64,000 nucleotides of DNA from DAIOEK01 sp963828285 (GTDB lineage Bacteria; Chloroflexota; Anaerolineae; Anaerolineales; Anaerolineaceae): NCBI GenBank assembly GCA_963828285.1, contig CAWHEB010000002.1:930001-994000 (forward strand), written 5' to 3'. Positions 43,991 to 52,852 of the stretch are shown piece after piece. Each line of letters begins with the position of its first letter. Position 1 is the stretch's first letter. Under the pieces are notes generated by a model. The model was given only the letters and a program-made list of their open reading frames with translations. It had not been told where the DNA came from and ran no database searches. The translations under genes and the position numbers were made by a program.

Positions 43991-45025
43991 TTAGGGTTTG
44001 ACTGGAGCAACATTGGTTTTGATGCTGCCGTCCAATAAACCTTTGGCGATTTCTTCCATCTTAGCCTTGACTTCTGCAGGAACAACGCTGTCAAGATCAT
44101 GGAATGGTGCATAACCAGCCTTACCAAAGAAGTTACCAGCCGGGAATGTACCATCTTTCGCCATCTTGATCAGATCAAAGGTACCTGGGGTCAAGAGTTT
44201 CATGGCGCTGGAGAGCAAAACCTTCTGAGCTTCGGGAACAGTGAAGTACTGATCGGTGTCAACACCGATGGCGTAAACACCTTTTTCAGCTGCGCCGAGG
44301 AGAGCGCCGTTACCGGTCTTTCCACCTGCGCCGAAGAGAACATCGACACCCTTATCGATCATGGAGATCGCGGTGCTCTTTCCCCATTCGGGATCACTGA
44401 AGGTCTTATCAAAACCTACATCATTGTGATAAACAACATTGATCTCAATGTCGGGTTTGATGTACATAGCGCCGGCGCGGTAACCTTCACCAAAGCGCCA
44501 TACTGGAGGAACTGCATCGGTGCCAAGAACAGCGCCGAGTTTACCAGTTTTGGTCATCTGTGCGGCTAAAGCACCAACCAGGAAGCCAGCATTGTCTTCG
44601 GGGAAGTTCAAGCCAGCATAGTTGGCAAGGGTCTCAGAGAGGAATTGATCTACACCGATAAATTTAACATCAGTGTATTGTTTTGCAGCTGCCAGAGTTG
44701 CTTCTCCAAGAGCGAAACCAACAGTAACAACTACATCATACTTTTCATCGGCGAAAGTGGCGATGTTTTTGGCGTAATCTTTGGAGTCAGTGGTTTCAAT
44801 GTATTGAACTGTTGCACCCAGGTCTTTTTCTGCCTGTTTAACACCTTCCCAGGTTGACTGGTTGAAGGATTTATCATCGATCTTACCGACATCCGTTACC
44901 AAACCAACGCAGAAAGTCTCTGGTTTAGAGCAGTCTAGCTTGGCGGGAGCAGCGGGTGCGCAAGCAGCTAAGAACATGCTGGCAACCATGATAACTGCTA
45001 TTAAAACATACAGTTTCTTTGACAT
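43991..45025 (-). CDS. BMP family substrate-binding lipoprotein (nucleoside uptake)
   Basis: A 344-residue lipoprotein (lipobox LAAC, Cys21) of the BMP/PnrA family that binds purine nucleosides. Seen: VGLVTDVGKIDDKSFNQSTWEGV, VVVTVGFALGEATLAAAKQY, FIGVDQF, and DVLFGAGGKTGNGAL with YAIGVDTDQ. Ribosome site AGGAGGAG. It is the first gene of the importer operon, ahead of two permeases and a dual ATPase. With deoC and a ROK kinase nearby, nucleoside salvage is the likely job. Confidence 0.94.
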   Translation of the reverse strand: MSKKLYVLIAVIMVASMFLAACAPAAPAKLDCSKPETFCVGLVTDVGKIDDKSFNQSTWEGVKQAEKDLGATVQYIETTDSKDYAKNIATFADEKYDVVVTVGFALGEATLAAAKQYTDVKFIGVDQFLSETLANYAGLNFPEDNAGFLVGALAAQMTKTGKLGAVLGTDAVPPVWRFGEGYRAGAMYIKPDIEINVVYHNDVGFDKTFSDPEWGKSTAISMIDKGVDVLFGAGGKTGNGALLGAAEKGVYAIGVDTDQYFTVPEAQKVLLSSAMKLLTPGTFDLIKMAKDGTFPAGNFFGKAGYAPFHDLDSVVPAEVKAKMEEIAKGLLDGSIKTNVAPVKP

Positions 45026-45158
45026 CTGAATCTCCTCCTATGGGGATATGGGAATTTATTCTTGGGCAGCACGAAACAAAATGTTTCCTGCCCTTATGGA
45101 TTTCAGTATACTACTGAACAATACGCGATGCAAGCGAGTCAAATGAGGATTAAAGTTA

Positions 45159-45857
45159 TTAACCTGATGATTGATCTGTCTTCTTTGATAACAAATCCGG
45201 TCTTCGAAGGCGGGTTCTTTCAACCGCTTTTGTTGTCCGCCACCGTTGAATTTCCGCGTGGTTACCGGATAACAAGACTTCAGGAACCTTCCAACCCCGG
45301 AATTCCGGTGGCCGTGTGTAATGCGGATACTCAAGCATTCCCATGGCATGCGAATCATCTTCTGCACCGGTTGGGTCGCCCAGGACACCGGGTATCAATC
45401 TGGAAATAGCATCGATAATGGTGAGGGCCGGTAATTCCCCGCCAGTTAGCACGTAATCTCCAACCGAAATTTCATCGTTCACCAGGTGTTCCCGTATGCG
45501 CTCGTCAAAGCCTTCATACCGTCCGCAGATCATGGCGATTTGATCGTAACCAGCCAATTCTCTGGCGACATCCTGGGTAAACACTCTACCCTGGGGTGTG
45601 AGCAAGATCACCGGGCAAGAAAGATTTGTCCCCAATACGGATTCCACCGCATCAAAAACCGGTTCAGGCTTCATCACCATCCCGCCTCCTCCGCCATAAG
45701 GAGCATCGTCAGTCACATGATGACGGTCAGTGGTAAAGCTGCGGATATCATGCACATCCACCTGAATAAGCCCTTTTTCGCGGGCTTTCAATAAAATACT
45801 CGCAGAAAGGTAAGCGGGGAATACCTCTGGCAATAAAGTGAAGATGTCAAATCGCAT
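45159..45857 (-). CDS. trmD: tRNA (guanine-N1-)-methyltransferase TrmD
   Basis: A SPOUT-family enzyme of 232 residues that makes m1G37 in tRNA. Seen: MRFDIFTLLPEVFPAYLSAS, DAPYGGGGGMVMKPEP, the SAM knot ICGRYEGFDERI, and SVGDYVLTGGELPAL with PEFRGWKVPEVLLSGNH. Full length. It stands alone here, without rpsP, rimM or rplS, which often accompany it in other bacteria. It is divergent from the TPR gene pair. Confidence 0.97.
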   Translation of the reverse strand: MRFDIFTLLPEVFPAYLSASILLKAREKGLIQVDVHDIRSFTTDRHHVTDDAPYGGGGGMVMKPEPVFDAVESVLGTNLSCPVILLTPQGRVFTQDVARELAGYDQIAMICGRYEGFDERIREHLVNDEISVGDYVLTGGELPALTIIDAISRLIPGVLGDPTGAEDDSHAMGMLEYPHYTRPPEFRGWKVPEVLLSGNHAEIQRWRTTKAVERTRLRRPDLLSKKTDQSSG

Positions 45858-45922
45858 ATATTTATTGTACTTGATGAAATTAAAGTAGATTAAGATACCC
45901 TAATAAATTCTTTCGATAAAAC

Positions 45923-45960
45923 CGGCTGTCCTTGACTCTCTACAGCCGAAAAGGTAAGAT
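45923..45960 (+). promoter_or_regulatory. Promoter with overlapping inverted repeat ahead of the TPR genes
   Basis: TTGACT (45932-45937) and TAAGAT (45955-45960) are 17 bases apart, a near-consensus promoter. A perfect 7-bp inverted repeat (CGGCTGT 45923-45929 / ACAGCCG 45942-45948) brackets the -35 box and could be an operator. Transcription would begin near 45967, only a few bases ahead of the first ATG. Confidence 0.6.
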
Positions 45961-45969
45961 AATTTCCAT

Positions 45970-47253
45970 ATGTACCTACGCGGCAGTAAATGGAGCATGC
46001 TCCGAAAACATAAACCGTTCAATCCATGGCGGATCTTGATCCTGTTAGCACTGATCGGCGGCGCTGCCTATGTAAACTTTATCATCGTTCCACAAACCCC
46101 GCCGTTGTTCATCCCTACCCCAACACCTACCCGACCTCCCGAATCATATGTCGTGGATGCGGATGCACTGGCATCCCAGGGGAAATTCGCCCAGGCGATC
46201 GAGATGTACAAGCAAGCGGTAAACGCGGATCCGAATAATCCCAATAATTTTATCAGCAAGGCCAAGGCAGAGATCTCCCTGCAGCAATTTAAAGATGCTC
46301 AGACCAGTGCTGAGAATGCCCTGCTATTAAACAATAACAATCCAACGGCACACGCCTTGCGTGGTTGGGCACTGGCTTTGCAGGATGATTACCTTCTGGC
46401 GGAGAACAGTATCAAACAGGCGATTCAGATCGATCCGAATTCCGGTTTGGCACACGCTTTTTACGCCGAACTATTGATCATGGTCAATGACGCGGGTCAA
46501 GGGACGATCGGTACGGTTGAAAAAGCCATAGAAGAATCACGCCTGGCGTACGCTCTCGCGCCAGACAGCATGGAAGCGCACCGGGCAAGAGGAATCGTTT
46601 TGCAAAATACGCAGAATTACGCGCCAGCCATCCAGGAATTCCAGCAAGCTATCCAACTGGCACCGAATGTTCCTGATCTGCACATCCTGCTGGGAAATGC
46701 ATACCGGGCAGTAGATCCGCCAGAGTTGGATAAAGCAGTGACCGAATACACCACCGCCAATGCGCTCAACCCACCTGATCCGATGCCTGATACGCTAATC
46801 GCCAGGACCTACGCCAATATTGGAGAATACCCCAAAGCAGTCCAATCCGCAGAATTGGCGGTGGGCGACGCTCCGACCGATCCATTTATGTGGGGGAACT
46901 ACGGTACCATGTTATACCGAAATCAACAGTTGGCCGAATCCGCCGCTGCCATGGCTTTAGCGGTACGGGGTGGCACAACCCCGGCGGGTGAGACCGTAGA
47001 TGGTATCCCGTTAGATTATGGAAGAGTAGCGGAATATTATTACATCTATGGTTTGGCACTGGCCAAACTTAATAAATGTTCGGAAGCTGTCGAAATATCG
47101 CAGGTACTGCTCCAGGGTGTACCCGACGATGAAACAGCAGTTTACAATGCCAATGCGATCGTGATCATCTGCCAGGGCGGTGATCCCAATGCAGTGACAC
47201 CCGAAGCGGAGACAGCCGACACAGGGGAAGTCACAGAGACACCAAGTCCATAA
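45970..47253 (+). CDS. Membrane-anchored TPR protein (first of a tandem pair)
   Basis: A 427-residue protein with one N-terminal membrane helix (ILILLALIGGAAYVNFIIV), a short Thr/Pro linker and about seven TPR units from residue 60 to 400 (for example GKFAQAIEMYKQAVNADPNN and YAPAIQEFQQAIQLAPN). It should present a protein-binding surface outside the membrane. The ATG at 45970 would be nearly leaderless given the promoter; the ATG at 45997, with GGAG just ahead, is a good alternative and shortens the protein by 9 residues. It is followed one base later by a paralogue. Confidence 0.85.
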   Translation: MYLRGSKWSMLRKHKPFNPWRILILLALIGGAAYVNFIIVPQTPPLFIPTPTPTRPPESYVVDADALASQGKFAQAIEMYKQAVNADPNNPNNFISKAKAEISLQQFKDAQTSAENALLLNNNNPTAHALRGWALALQDDYLLAENSIKQAIQIDPNSGLAHAFYAELLIMVNDAGQGTIGTVEKAIEESRLAYALAPDSMEAHRARGIVLQNTQNYAPAIQEFQQAIQLAPNVPDLHILLGNAYRAVDPPELDKAVTEYTTANALNPPDPMPDTLIARTYANIGEYPKAVQSAELAVGDAPTDPFMWGNYGTMLYRNQQLAESAAAMALAVRGGTTPAGETVDGIPLDYGRVAEYYYIYGLALAKLNKCSEAVEISQVLLQGVPDDETAVYNANAIVIICQGGDPNAVTPEAETADTGEVTETPSP

Positions 47254-47254
47254 T

Positions 47255-48634
47255 ATGAACCTGAACGGCAAACAAGTTTCATTTCACACCAACCGGAACT
47301 CCAACTTTCATCCCTACCGCATTTTATTCATGCTAGCGTTGATCTTTGGTCTTGTTTTCCTGGTTCGAGCCATTGACGCCGGTCTGGTAAAGCGACCATA
47401 TGATCCAACCTCAACACCGACAAGAACCAATCGATCCTTCATTCTCGAAGCTGAAACCCACTTTCAAGCAGGTAACCTGAACGCGGCGATCACCGCTTAT
47501 CAGAATGCGCTCAGTTTAGATCAAAATGACCCGACCCTCTATGCAGAATTGGCCAGGCTTCAGGTATATTCCTCCGCATCCCTGTCAACCGATGAAGAAA
47601 AAGGAACTCGCCTGAAAGAAGCGTTGGATGTCATCAATAAAGGCGCGGAGTTGTTTCCCGACGACAGCAACGTACACGCGGTGAGGGCTTTTGTTCTGGA
47701 TTGGAATGCTAATCCGGCATTGGCAGGGGATGAATCCAAATCATTCTTATCCCAGGCTGAACAGGCTGCGGTTCGCGCGATCCAATTGGATAACCAGAAC
47801 ACGTTAGCTCTGGTCTATTACGCTGAAGTCCTGATCGATTCACAAAAGTATGACCAGGCGCAGCAATATATCGAGCAGGCACTGCAGCGTGGGGATAATC
47901 TGATCGATGCCCATCGTGTCCGCGGACAGCTTTACGAAATTAACGGGCAATATCTGGATGCCATTGACGAATATAAAAAAGCTGTCCAGATCATGCCCAA
48001 CATGACTTTCCTTTACATCTACATTGGCCTAAACTACCGTGTTATGGCTGCAAATAACCCTGAAAGCCCTTATTACGATGATGCACTGACTTACTTTGAT
48101 AAAGCAGCGACAATCAACAATTCACTTGGAATCAAAGATCCAATTCCTTTCCTGGCAATAGCAAAAACCTATTCTCAAAAAGGTCAATTCTTTCCTGCTT
48201 CTCTGAATGGTGAAAAAGCTCTGGCTTTAGACCCCACAAACTCGGATGTGTATGGTCAGCTTGGAATTACCTACTTTCAAGGGAAAAACTACGAAGGTTC
48301 GATTGAAGTACTCAAATGCGCCATAAGGGGATGTACCCCCGCAGAAAGCTGTAAGGCACGCGGTTGTGATCCGGAAAAAGATGAGCCAATATCCATATCC
48401 GGATTACCACTATCCAATACAACTGTAGTTTATTACTATACTTATGGTTCTGTTCTCGCTGGATTCAGCAGAAAGACTAAAAATGATTGTCCGGAAGCAA
48501 TGGCAGTTTTTGCAGAAGTTCGGGCAAAATATTCTGCTGACAACGACATAATGAGCATTATTCGATCAGGCGAATCAATCTGCGCTTCGTTAGATGGATC
48601 AACGGTAAGTCAACAAAACACTCCCACACCGTAA
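47255..48634 (+). CDS. Membrane-anchored TPR protein (second of a tandem pair)
   Basis: A 459-residue paralogue of the preceding gene: helix ILFMLALIFGLVFLVRAI, Thr linker, then about six to seven TPRs (GNLNAAITAYQNALSLDQND, YLDAIDEYKKAVQIMPN, NYEGSIEVLKCAI). It differs by a Cys-rich insert near residue 365 (CAIRGCTPAESCKARGCDPE), five Cys in about 20 residues, of unknown purpose. The ATG begins one base after the previous stop codon. Confidence 0.85.
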   Translation: MNLNGKQVSFHTNRNSNFHPYRILFMLALIFGLVFLVRAIDAGLVKRPYDPTSTPTRTNRSFILEAETHFQAGNLNAAITAYQNALSLDQNDPTLYAELARLQVYSSASLSTDEEKGTRLKEALDVINKGAELFPDDSNVHAVRAFVLDWNANPALAGDESKSFLSQAEQAAVRAIQLDNQNTLALVYYAEVLIDSQKYDQAQQYIEQALQRGDNLIDAHRVRGQLYEINGQYLDAIDEYKKAVQIMPNMTFLYIYIGLNYRVMAANNPESPYYDDALTYFDKAATINNSLGIKDPIPFLAIAKTYSQKGQFFPASLNGEKALALDPTNSDVYGQLGITYFQGKNYEGSIEVLKCAIRGCTPAESCKARGCDPEKDEPISISGLPLSNTTVVYYYTYGSVLAGFSRKTKNDCPEAMAVFAEVRAKYSADNDIMSIIRSGESICASLDGSTVSQQNTPTP

Positions 48635-48746
48635 GTCTGAAAAATCCACCCAATATAAAACCTTAAAATCCAAACCAACTATTAAAGAATACGAGTATCT
48701 TTCGCAGAGGATATAGGCCAATCTGCCATGGACGGAATTTGAATTA

Positions 48747-49364
48747 TCACTTTCTTAAGATCGCGGTGATGTAATAGTCTCTCAATCCAGTAAATCCACT
48801 CTCCGAGATCAGACTGCCCAATTGCGTATCTTCCAAACTGAAACCTGCCTTACCCAAAGATAGTCCTTTAATAGAATTATCTTCAACATTTAGCGGAATG
48901 GGACCAGTCGTTTCACCCGCGGGTTGATAGTGTCCCAGCAGGTCCCCTTCTGCCACACGGATGGGAGTCGGGAAGCGATAGGTGGTGATCCCATTTTGTC
49001 GGGATTCCACATCATCCACCGGCAGTTCCTGACGGCCAATCACCCGAAATCCACCGGATTCGTGACGCAAGACCAGAATAACGATACTTTCAGGGATTTC
49101 CTGTACACCTTGCTCGGAATCATTCAAATACCGCACACCGACCAGCCAACCATCCGATGGCATGGGATAGTTGTGGATAAAGATATGAGTGGCTGCATTC
49201 ATGTCTCCACCAGAAAGCGATGGGGTGGAATGGCGAAGATCAAAACCAATTTCAGATGTGAACAGATCTGATACACCAATCCCAATTCCCAATGCCAGGC
49301 AGGTACAAGTCGCCAGTATGATACACAGAACTATCAGGATAACGATCAGAATGATTTTCTTCAT
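48747..49364 (-). CDS. Membrane-anchored extracytoplasmic protein of unknown function
   Basis: A 205-residue protein with one N-terminal hydrophobic helix (about residues 3-30, containing ATCTCLALG, which is not a clean lipobox) and an outer domain rich in beta strands. The outer part holds IFIHNYPMPSDGWLVGVRYLND and GITTYRFPTPIRVAEGDLLGHYQP. The latter pattern resembles jelly-roll sensors, but I do not assign a family. It is divergent from groES. Confidence 0.65.
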   Translation of the reverse strand: MKKIILIVILIVLCIILATCTCLALGIGIGVSDLFTSEIGFDLRHSTPSLSGGDMNAATHIFIHNYPMPSDGWLVGVRYLNDSEQGVQEIPESIVILVLRHESGGFRVIGRQELPVDDVESRQNGITTYRFPTPIRVAEGDLLGHYQPAGETTGPIPLNVEDNSIKGLSLGKAGFSLEDTQLGSLISESGFTGLRDYYITAILRK

Positions 49365-49460
49365 TCATTAAGTATAGCAAACCACCTCAATAATGCGGCA
49401 ATATCTGCTCGTTCGGCTCAAATCAAGTATCAGAATTGTATAAGAACCCCCATTTTTCCC

Positions 49461-49489
49461 TTGACTAGTAAATCAATGGCAGTTATCAT
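49461..49489 (+). promoter_or_regulatory. Sigma-70-type promoter of groESL
   Basis: TTGACT (49461-49466) and TATCAT (49484-49489) with a 17-base spacer; the start point would fall at about 49496, right at the CIRCE element. Confidence 0.8.
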
Positions 49490-49499
49490 ATAACAGCAA

Positions 49500-49526
49500 T
49501 TAGCACTCTACCAGTATGAGTGCTAA
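49500..49526 (+). promoter_or_regulatory. CIRCE operator (HrcA binding site)
   Basis: A perfect consensus CIRCE: TTAGCACTC, 9 bases, GAGTGCTAA. It lies between the promoter and groES, overlapping the expected transcription start, so the HrcA repressor should control groESL by heat. No hrcA gene is in the window. Confidence 0.97.
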
Positions 49527-49567
49527 AACAAAAAATAATTATCAACACTCTTGTCTTGGAGGAAAGT

Positions 49568-49861
49568 ATGGCACTAAAACTCAAACCCTTAGGTAATCGT
49601 CTCGTTGTTGAACCTCTGGAACAGGAAGATGTCACCCCCGGCGGCATCATCCTTCCCGAAACTGCCAAAGAAAAACCACAAAAAGGCACAGTGGTATCTG
49701 CAGGACCTGGCGACCGCGATGACGAAGGCAAACGGATCCCCATGGATGTAAAAGTTGGCGACACCGTTTTATACGCGAAATACAGCGGTACTGAAATCAA
49801 GCTGGATAGCAAGAAACTGCTCATTCTGCGCGAATCTGATATTTTAGCAATTGTTGAATAA
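49568..49861 (+). CDS. groES: Co-chaperonin GroES
   Basis: A 97-residue 10-kDa chaperonin lid. Seen: LKPLGNRLVVEPLEQEDVTPGGIILPE (mobile loop) and VGDTVLYAKYSGTEIKLDSKKLLILRESDILAIVE. The frame opens at 49520, within the CIRCE element, but the ATG at 49568 has TTGGAGGAAAG ahead and is the family start. It is followed by groEL 28 bases later. Confidence 0.98.
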   Translation: MALKLKPLGNRLVVEPLEQEDVTPGGIILPETAKEKPQKGTVVSAGPGDRDDEGKRIPMDVKVGDTVLYAKYSGTEIKLDSKKLLILRESDILAIVE

Positions 49862-49889
49862 TTCAACAGATTAAATAGGAGAACCAAAA

Positions 49890-51521
49890 ATGGGAGCTAA
49901 ACAACTTGTATTCGGCGAGGATGCTCGCCGCCGCTTAAAGAACGGAATTGATATTGTAGCAAACGCTGTCGCAACAACCCTTGGTCCTAAAGGCCGAAAT
50001 GTTGCCCTGGATCGCAAATTCGGATCCCCGACCATTACCCATGACGGTGTAACTGTCGCCAAAGAAATCGAACTCGAAGATCCATTTGAGAATATGGGCG
50101 CTCAACTTCTTAAAGAAGCAGCCACCAAAACCAATGACATCGCCGGTGATGGTACTACCACCTCCACCGTTTTAGCCCACGCCATTGTTTCTGAAGGTCT
50201 GAAGAATTTAGCCGCTGGAGCTAACCCGATGCTGCTCAAGGGTGGCATTGAAGCTGCTTCCAAGGCAGTCGCTGCCAAGATCAAAGAACAGGCTATTGAG
50301 ATCACAACCAAAGACGAGATCGCCAATGTTGCCACCATCTCAGCCCAGGACCGCAACATCGGTTCCCTCATTGCTGACGTGATGGACAAAGTTGGTAAAG
50401 ACGGCGTCATTACCGTTGAAGAATCCAAGGGTCTGGAATTCGAAACCGAATTCGTTGAAGGTATGCAATTCGACCGTGGATATATTTCCGCATATTTCGT
50501 CACCGACCCAGAACATATGAAGGCAGTCATTCAGGACCCATATATTCTGATCTACGACAAGAAAATCTCCGCAGCAACTGATATCGTTCCCCTGCTCGAG
50601 AAAATGGTCCAGGTTGGCAAACGTGACCTGATCATCATCTCTGAAGATGTTGATGGTGAAGCACTCGCAACTCTGGTACTGAACAAACTCCGCGGTATGC
50701 TCAATGTTTTGGCTGTCAAAGCCCCCGGTTTTGGAGACCGCCGCAAAGCGATGCTCCAGGATATCGCCATCCTCACCGGCGCTACCGTCATCTCTGAAGA
50801 GACCGGCCGCAAACTGGAAACCGCTGTCATCGCCGACCTTGGTCGTGCTGAAAAAGTGGAATCTGACAAAGACAATACCACCATCGTTGGCGGTAAAGGT
50901 GACTCACCCGCAATCAAAGGCCGTATCGACCAGATCCGTGTTGAAATTGACAATACCACCAGCGATTATGACCGCGAAAAACTCCAGGAACGTCTGGCAA
51001 AGTTGTCCGGCGGCGTAGCCATCATCCGTGTTGGCGCTGCAACCGAGACCGAATTAAAAGAGAAGAAACATCGTGTTGAAGACGCCCTCTCCGCTACCCG
51101 CGCGGCAGTTGAAGAAGGTATCGTCCCCGGTGGCGGCGTAGCCCTGATCAATGCAATTCCAGCTCTGGATGCATTGAAGGCCGAGAATGAAGACGCCCGC
51201 ATTGGTATCGCAATTGTCCGCAAGGCATTGGAAGTCCCCATGCGCAAGATCGCAGAAAATGCCGGCAAAGACGGTTCCGTTGTTGTGGAAAACGTCCGCC
51301 AGGCACAGAAGAAAACAAAGAACATGAACATGGGATACGATGTTCTGCGTGAAGACTTCATGGATATGGTCAAGGGCGGCGTTATCGACCCCGCCAAAGT
51401 GACCCGCGGCGCTCTTGAAAACGCTGCTTCCATCGCAGCCATGATCCTGACCACCGAAGCATTGATTACGGATGTTCCTGAAAAGGAAAAACCGATGCCA
51501 ATGCCCCCACCCGAGTACTAG
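49890..51521 (+). CDS. groEL: Chaperonin GroEL
   Basis: A 543-residue 60-kDa chaperonin that folds proteins in a double ring with ATP. Seen: VANAVATTLGPKGRNVALD, DGVTVAKEIELEDPFENMGA, AGDGTTTSTVLAHAIV (ATP site) and VEEGIVPGGGVALINA. The C-terminus is Pro/Met-rich (EKPMPMPPPEY) and lacks the Gly-Gly-Met repeats of many GroEL proteins. Ribosome site AGGAG. Regulated with groES from the CIRCE promoter. Confidence 0.98.
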   Translation: MGAKQLVFGEDARRRLKNGIDIVANAVATTLGPKGRNVALDRKFGSPTITHDGVTVAKEIELEDPFENMGAQLLKEAATKTNDIAGDGTTTSTVLAHAIVSEGLKNLAAGANPMLLKGGIEAASKAVAAKIKEQAIEITTKDEIANVATISAQDRNIGSLIADVMDKVGKDGVITVEESKGLEFETEFVEGMQFDRGYISAYFVTDPEHMKAVIQDPYILIYDKKISAATDIVPLLEKMVQVGKRDLIIISEDVDGEALATLVLNKLRGMLNVLAVKAPGFGDRRKAMLQDIAILTGATVISEETGRKLETAVIADLGRAEKVESDKDNTTIVGGKGDSPAIKGRIDQIRVEIDNTTSDYDREKLQERLAKLSGGVAIIRVGAATETELKEKKHRVEDALSATRAAVEEGIVPGGGVALINAIPALDALKAENEDARIGIAIVRKALEVPMRKIAENAGKDGSVVVENVRQAQKKTKNMNMGYDVLREDFMDMVKGGVIDPAKVTRGALENAASIAAMILTTEALITDVPEKEKPMPMPPPEY

Positions 51522-51540
51522 AATAAACTAAGCATCAAAA

Positions 51541-51577
51541 AAACACTCTTTCGTTATTCTGAAAGAGTGTTTTTCTT
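51541..51577. terminator. Terminator shared by groEL and the broken MFS gene
   Basis: A perfect 12-bp stem (AAACACTCTTTC / GAAAGAGTGTTT) with an 8-base loop, an A run on the left and T run on the right, placed between two convergent genes; it overlaps the last codons of the MFS gene. Confidence 0.9.
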
Positions 51578-52794
51578 TTTCTTCCACAACCAGGAGAAAA
51601 CTCCTGGTGATATGATCCCGATCACAAAGCCCCCAATCCAGATAGCACGCGGACCGATATTGTCATTCAACCAACCTCCAATCACAGGTCCCAACCCGGT
51701 GGCGCTGCCTGCTGCCAGGTTGTAAAGCGACATATATCTTCCACGCATATGGGACGGTGCGATGTTGGCAATATAAGTGGTCACTGTTGGAATCAGGATC
51801 AACTCCCCAATGGTGATGATCACCATGCATAACCAGAAGAACCAGAAACCGCTGCCGAAATAAACTGCTCCAACCCCGGTCGCATAGAAAAGTGCGCCCA
51901 GTCCCATCATCGGGATGGGATTCCTTGTTTTGGTCAACCGGGTGACCGGAAGTTGGAAGAAAACAACCATCAACGCGTTTGTCGCCGGAATGAATCCATA
52001 CAGGTTTTCCGGAATCCCAAAATTGGTCTTGGCATACACCGGTAACAAGTATCCATAGGAAAGTGGAACTTACCATGCAAAATAGAAAACCGATGATCAA
52101 TGTTCGATATTGGCTATCACCCAGGATCAATCCATATCCGCCCAAAGAGCCTTCTCCAGCCAAGCGTGCGCCAGTAGCATGATGGGTGGGAAGAGTTTCT
52201 TTGGCAAAGATCGCCATCATGATACCGTAAGTGGTCAGACCGGCTGCGGCAATATAGAAGATCGTTGAATAGGAACGCGCTGCCAGAAATCCACCGATGG
52301 TCGGTCCCAGGGCGACGCCAAGGTTATTACTCATCCGCATCAAGGAATATGCTTCGGTCCGTTTTTCCTGCGGGATCAGGTCAGCAAGCATAGCGTCCGC
52401 TGCCACACGATACATAGGATTGAACGCTCCCATCATACCCTGAGCAATGGCAAACGCCAGGAATGTCCCCGCTTCGTTTTGGAGCAGATAGACGATCCCC
52501 ATACCAAAAAGCGCGATAACCAGTACCCATTTTCTCCCAACTTTATCTGCTAGTGGACCAACAATAAAGTTGAAGAACAAGTCCCACCGCTGAATTGAGC
52601 ATAAATAGGCTCGCGACCAATGTTAGCGGCTGATTGAGCTTTCCGCTGACGTAGATCATTAAAAACGGCCAGATCATACTGGATCCAATGGTGCTGATCA
52701 GCATACCAAAAAACATCAGCCAGTATTGGCGGGGATAGTCTTTCCATCCACTTCTTAATGAGGCTAACATAGTTGGAAATTCTATCACAGGCAT
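51554..52794 (-). pseudogene. MFS transporter broken by two frameshifts
   Basis: Three frames, each overlapping the next, make one 12-helix MFS protein of about 413 residues. Part 1 (52794 to about 52575) has PRQYWLMFFGMLISTIGSSM and ends in NSAVGL. Part 2 (about 52575 to 52055) has FFNFIVGPLADKVGRKWVLV (motif A) and AEAMLADLIP-like MLADLIPQEKRTEAYSLM. Part 3 (about 52050 to 51554) has LLPVYAKTNFGIPENLYGF and MRGRYMSLYNLAAGSATGLG. Each junction needs the loss of one base. The protein pattern is well kept on both sides, so the breaks are recent or are sequencing errors. Confidence 0.85.
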
Positions 52795-52803
52795 CGTGAA
52801 ATC

Positions 52804-52833
52804 AAACAGCCCCGGTCGTTGCCGGAGCTGTTT
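52804..52833 (-). terminator. Terminator-like hairpin after the beta-solenoid protein gene
   Basis: A 12-bp stem (AAACAGCTCCGG / CCGGGGCTGTTT on the minus strand, one G-U pair) with a 6-base loop, about 20 bases after the stop; the following run is TGATTT, so termination may be moderate. Confidence 0.7.
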
Positions 52834-52852
52834 GAAAAGTAAATTACAGAAA

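Noticed and set aside
45056..45409. Open frames on both strands between the BMP and trmD genes
   Set aside because: They overlap the trmD C-terminal coding region and have no protein pattern of their own.
49890..51521. Long open frames antisense to groEL (50102-50530, 50552-50959, 50966-51454)
   Set aside because: These are codon-bias shadows of a highly biased gene; the translations show no domain pattern and no ribosome sites.
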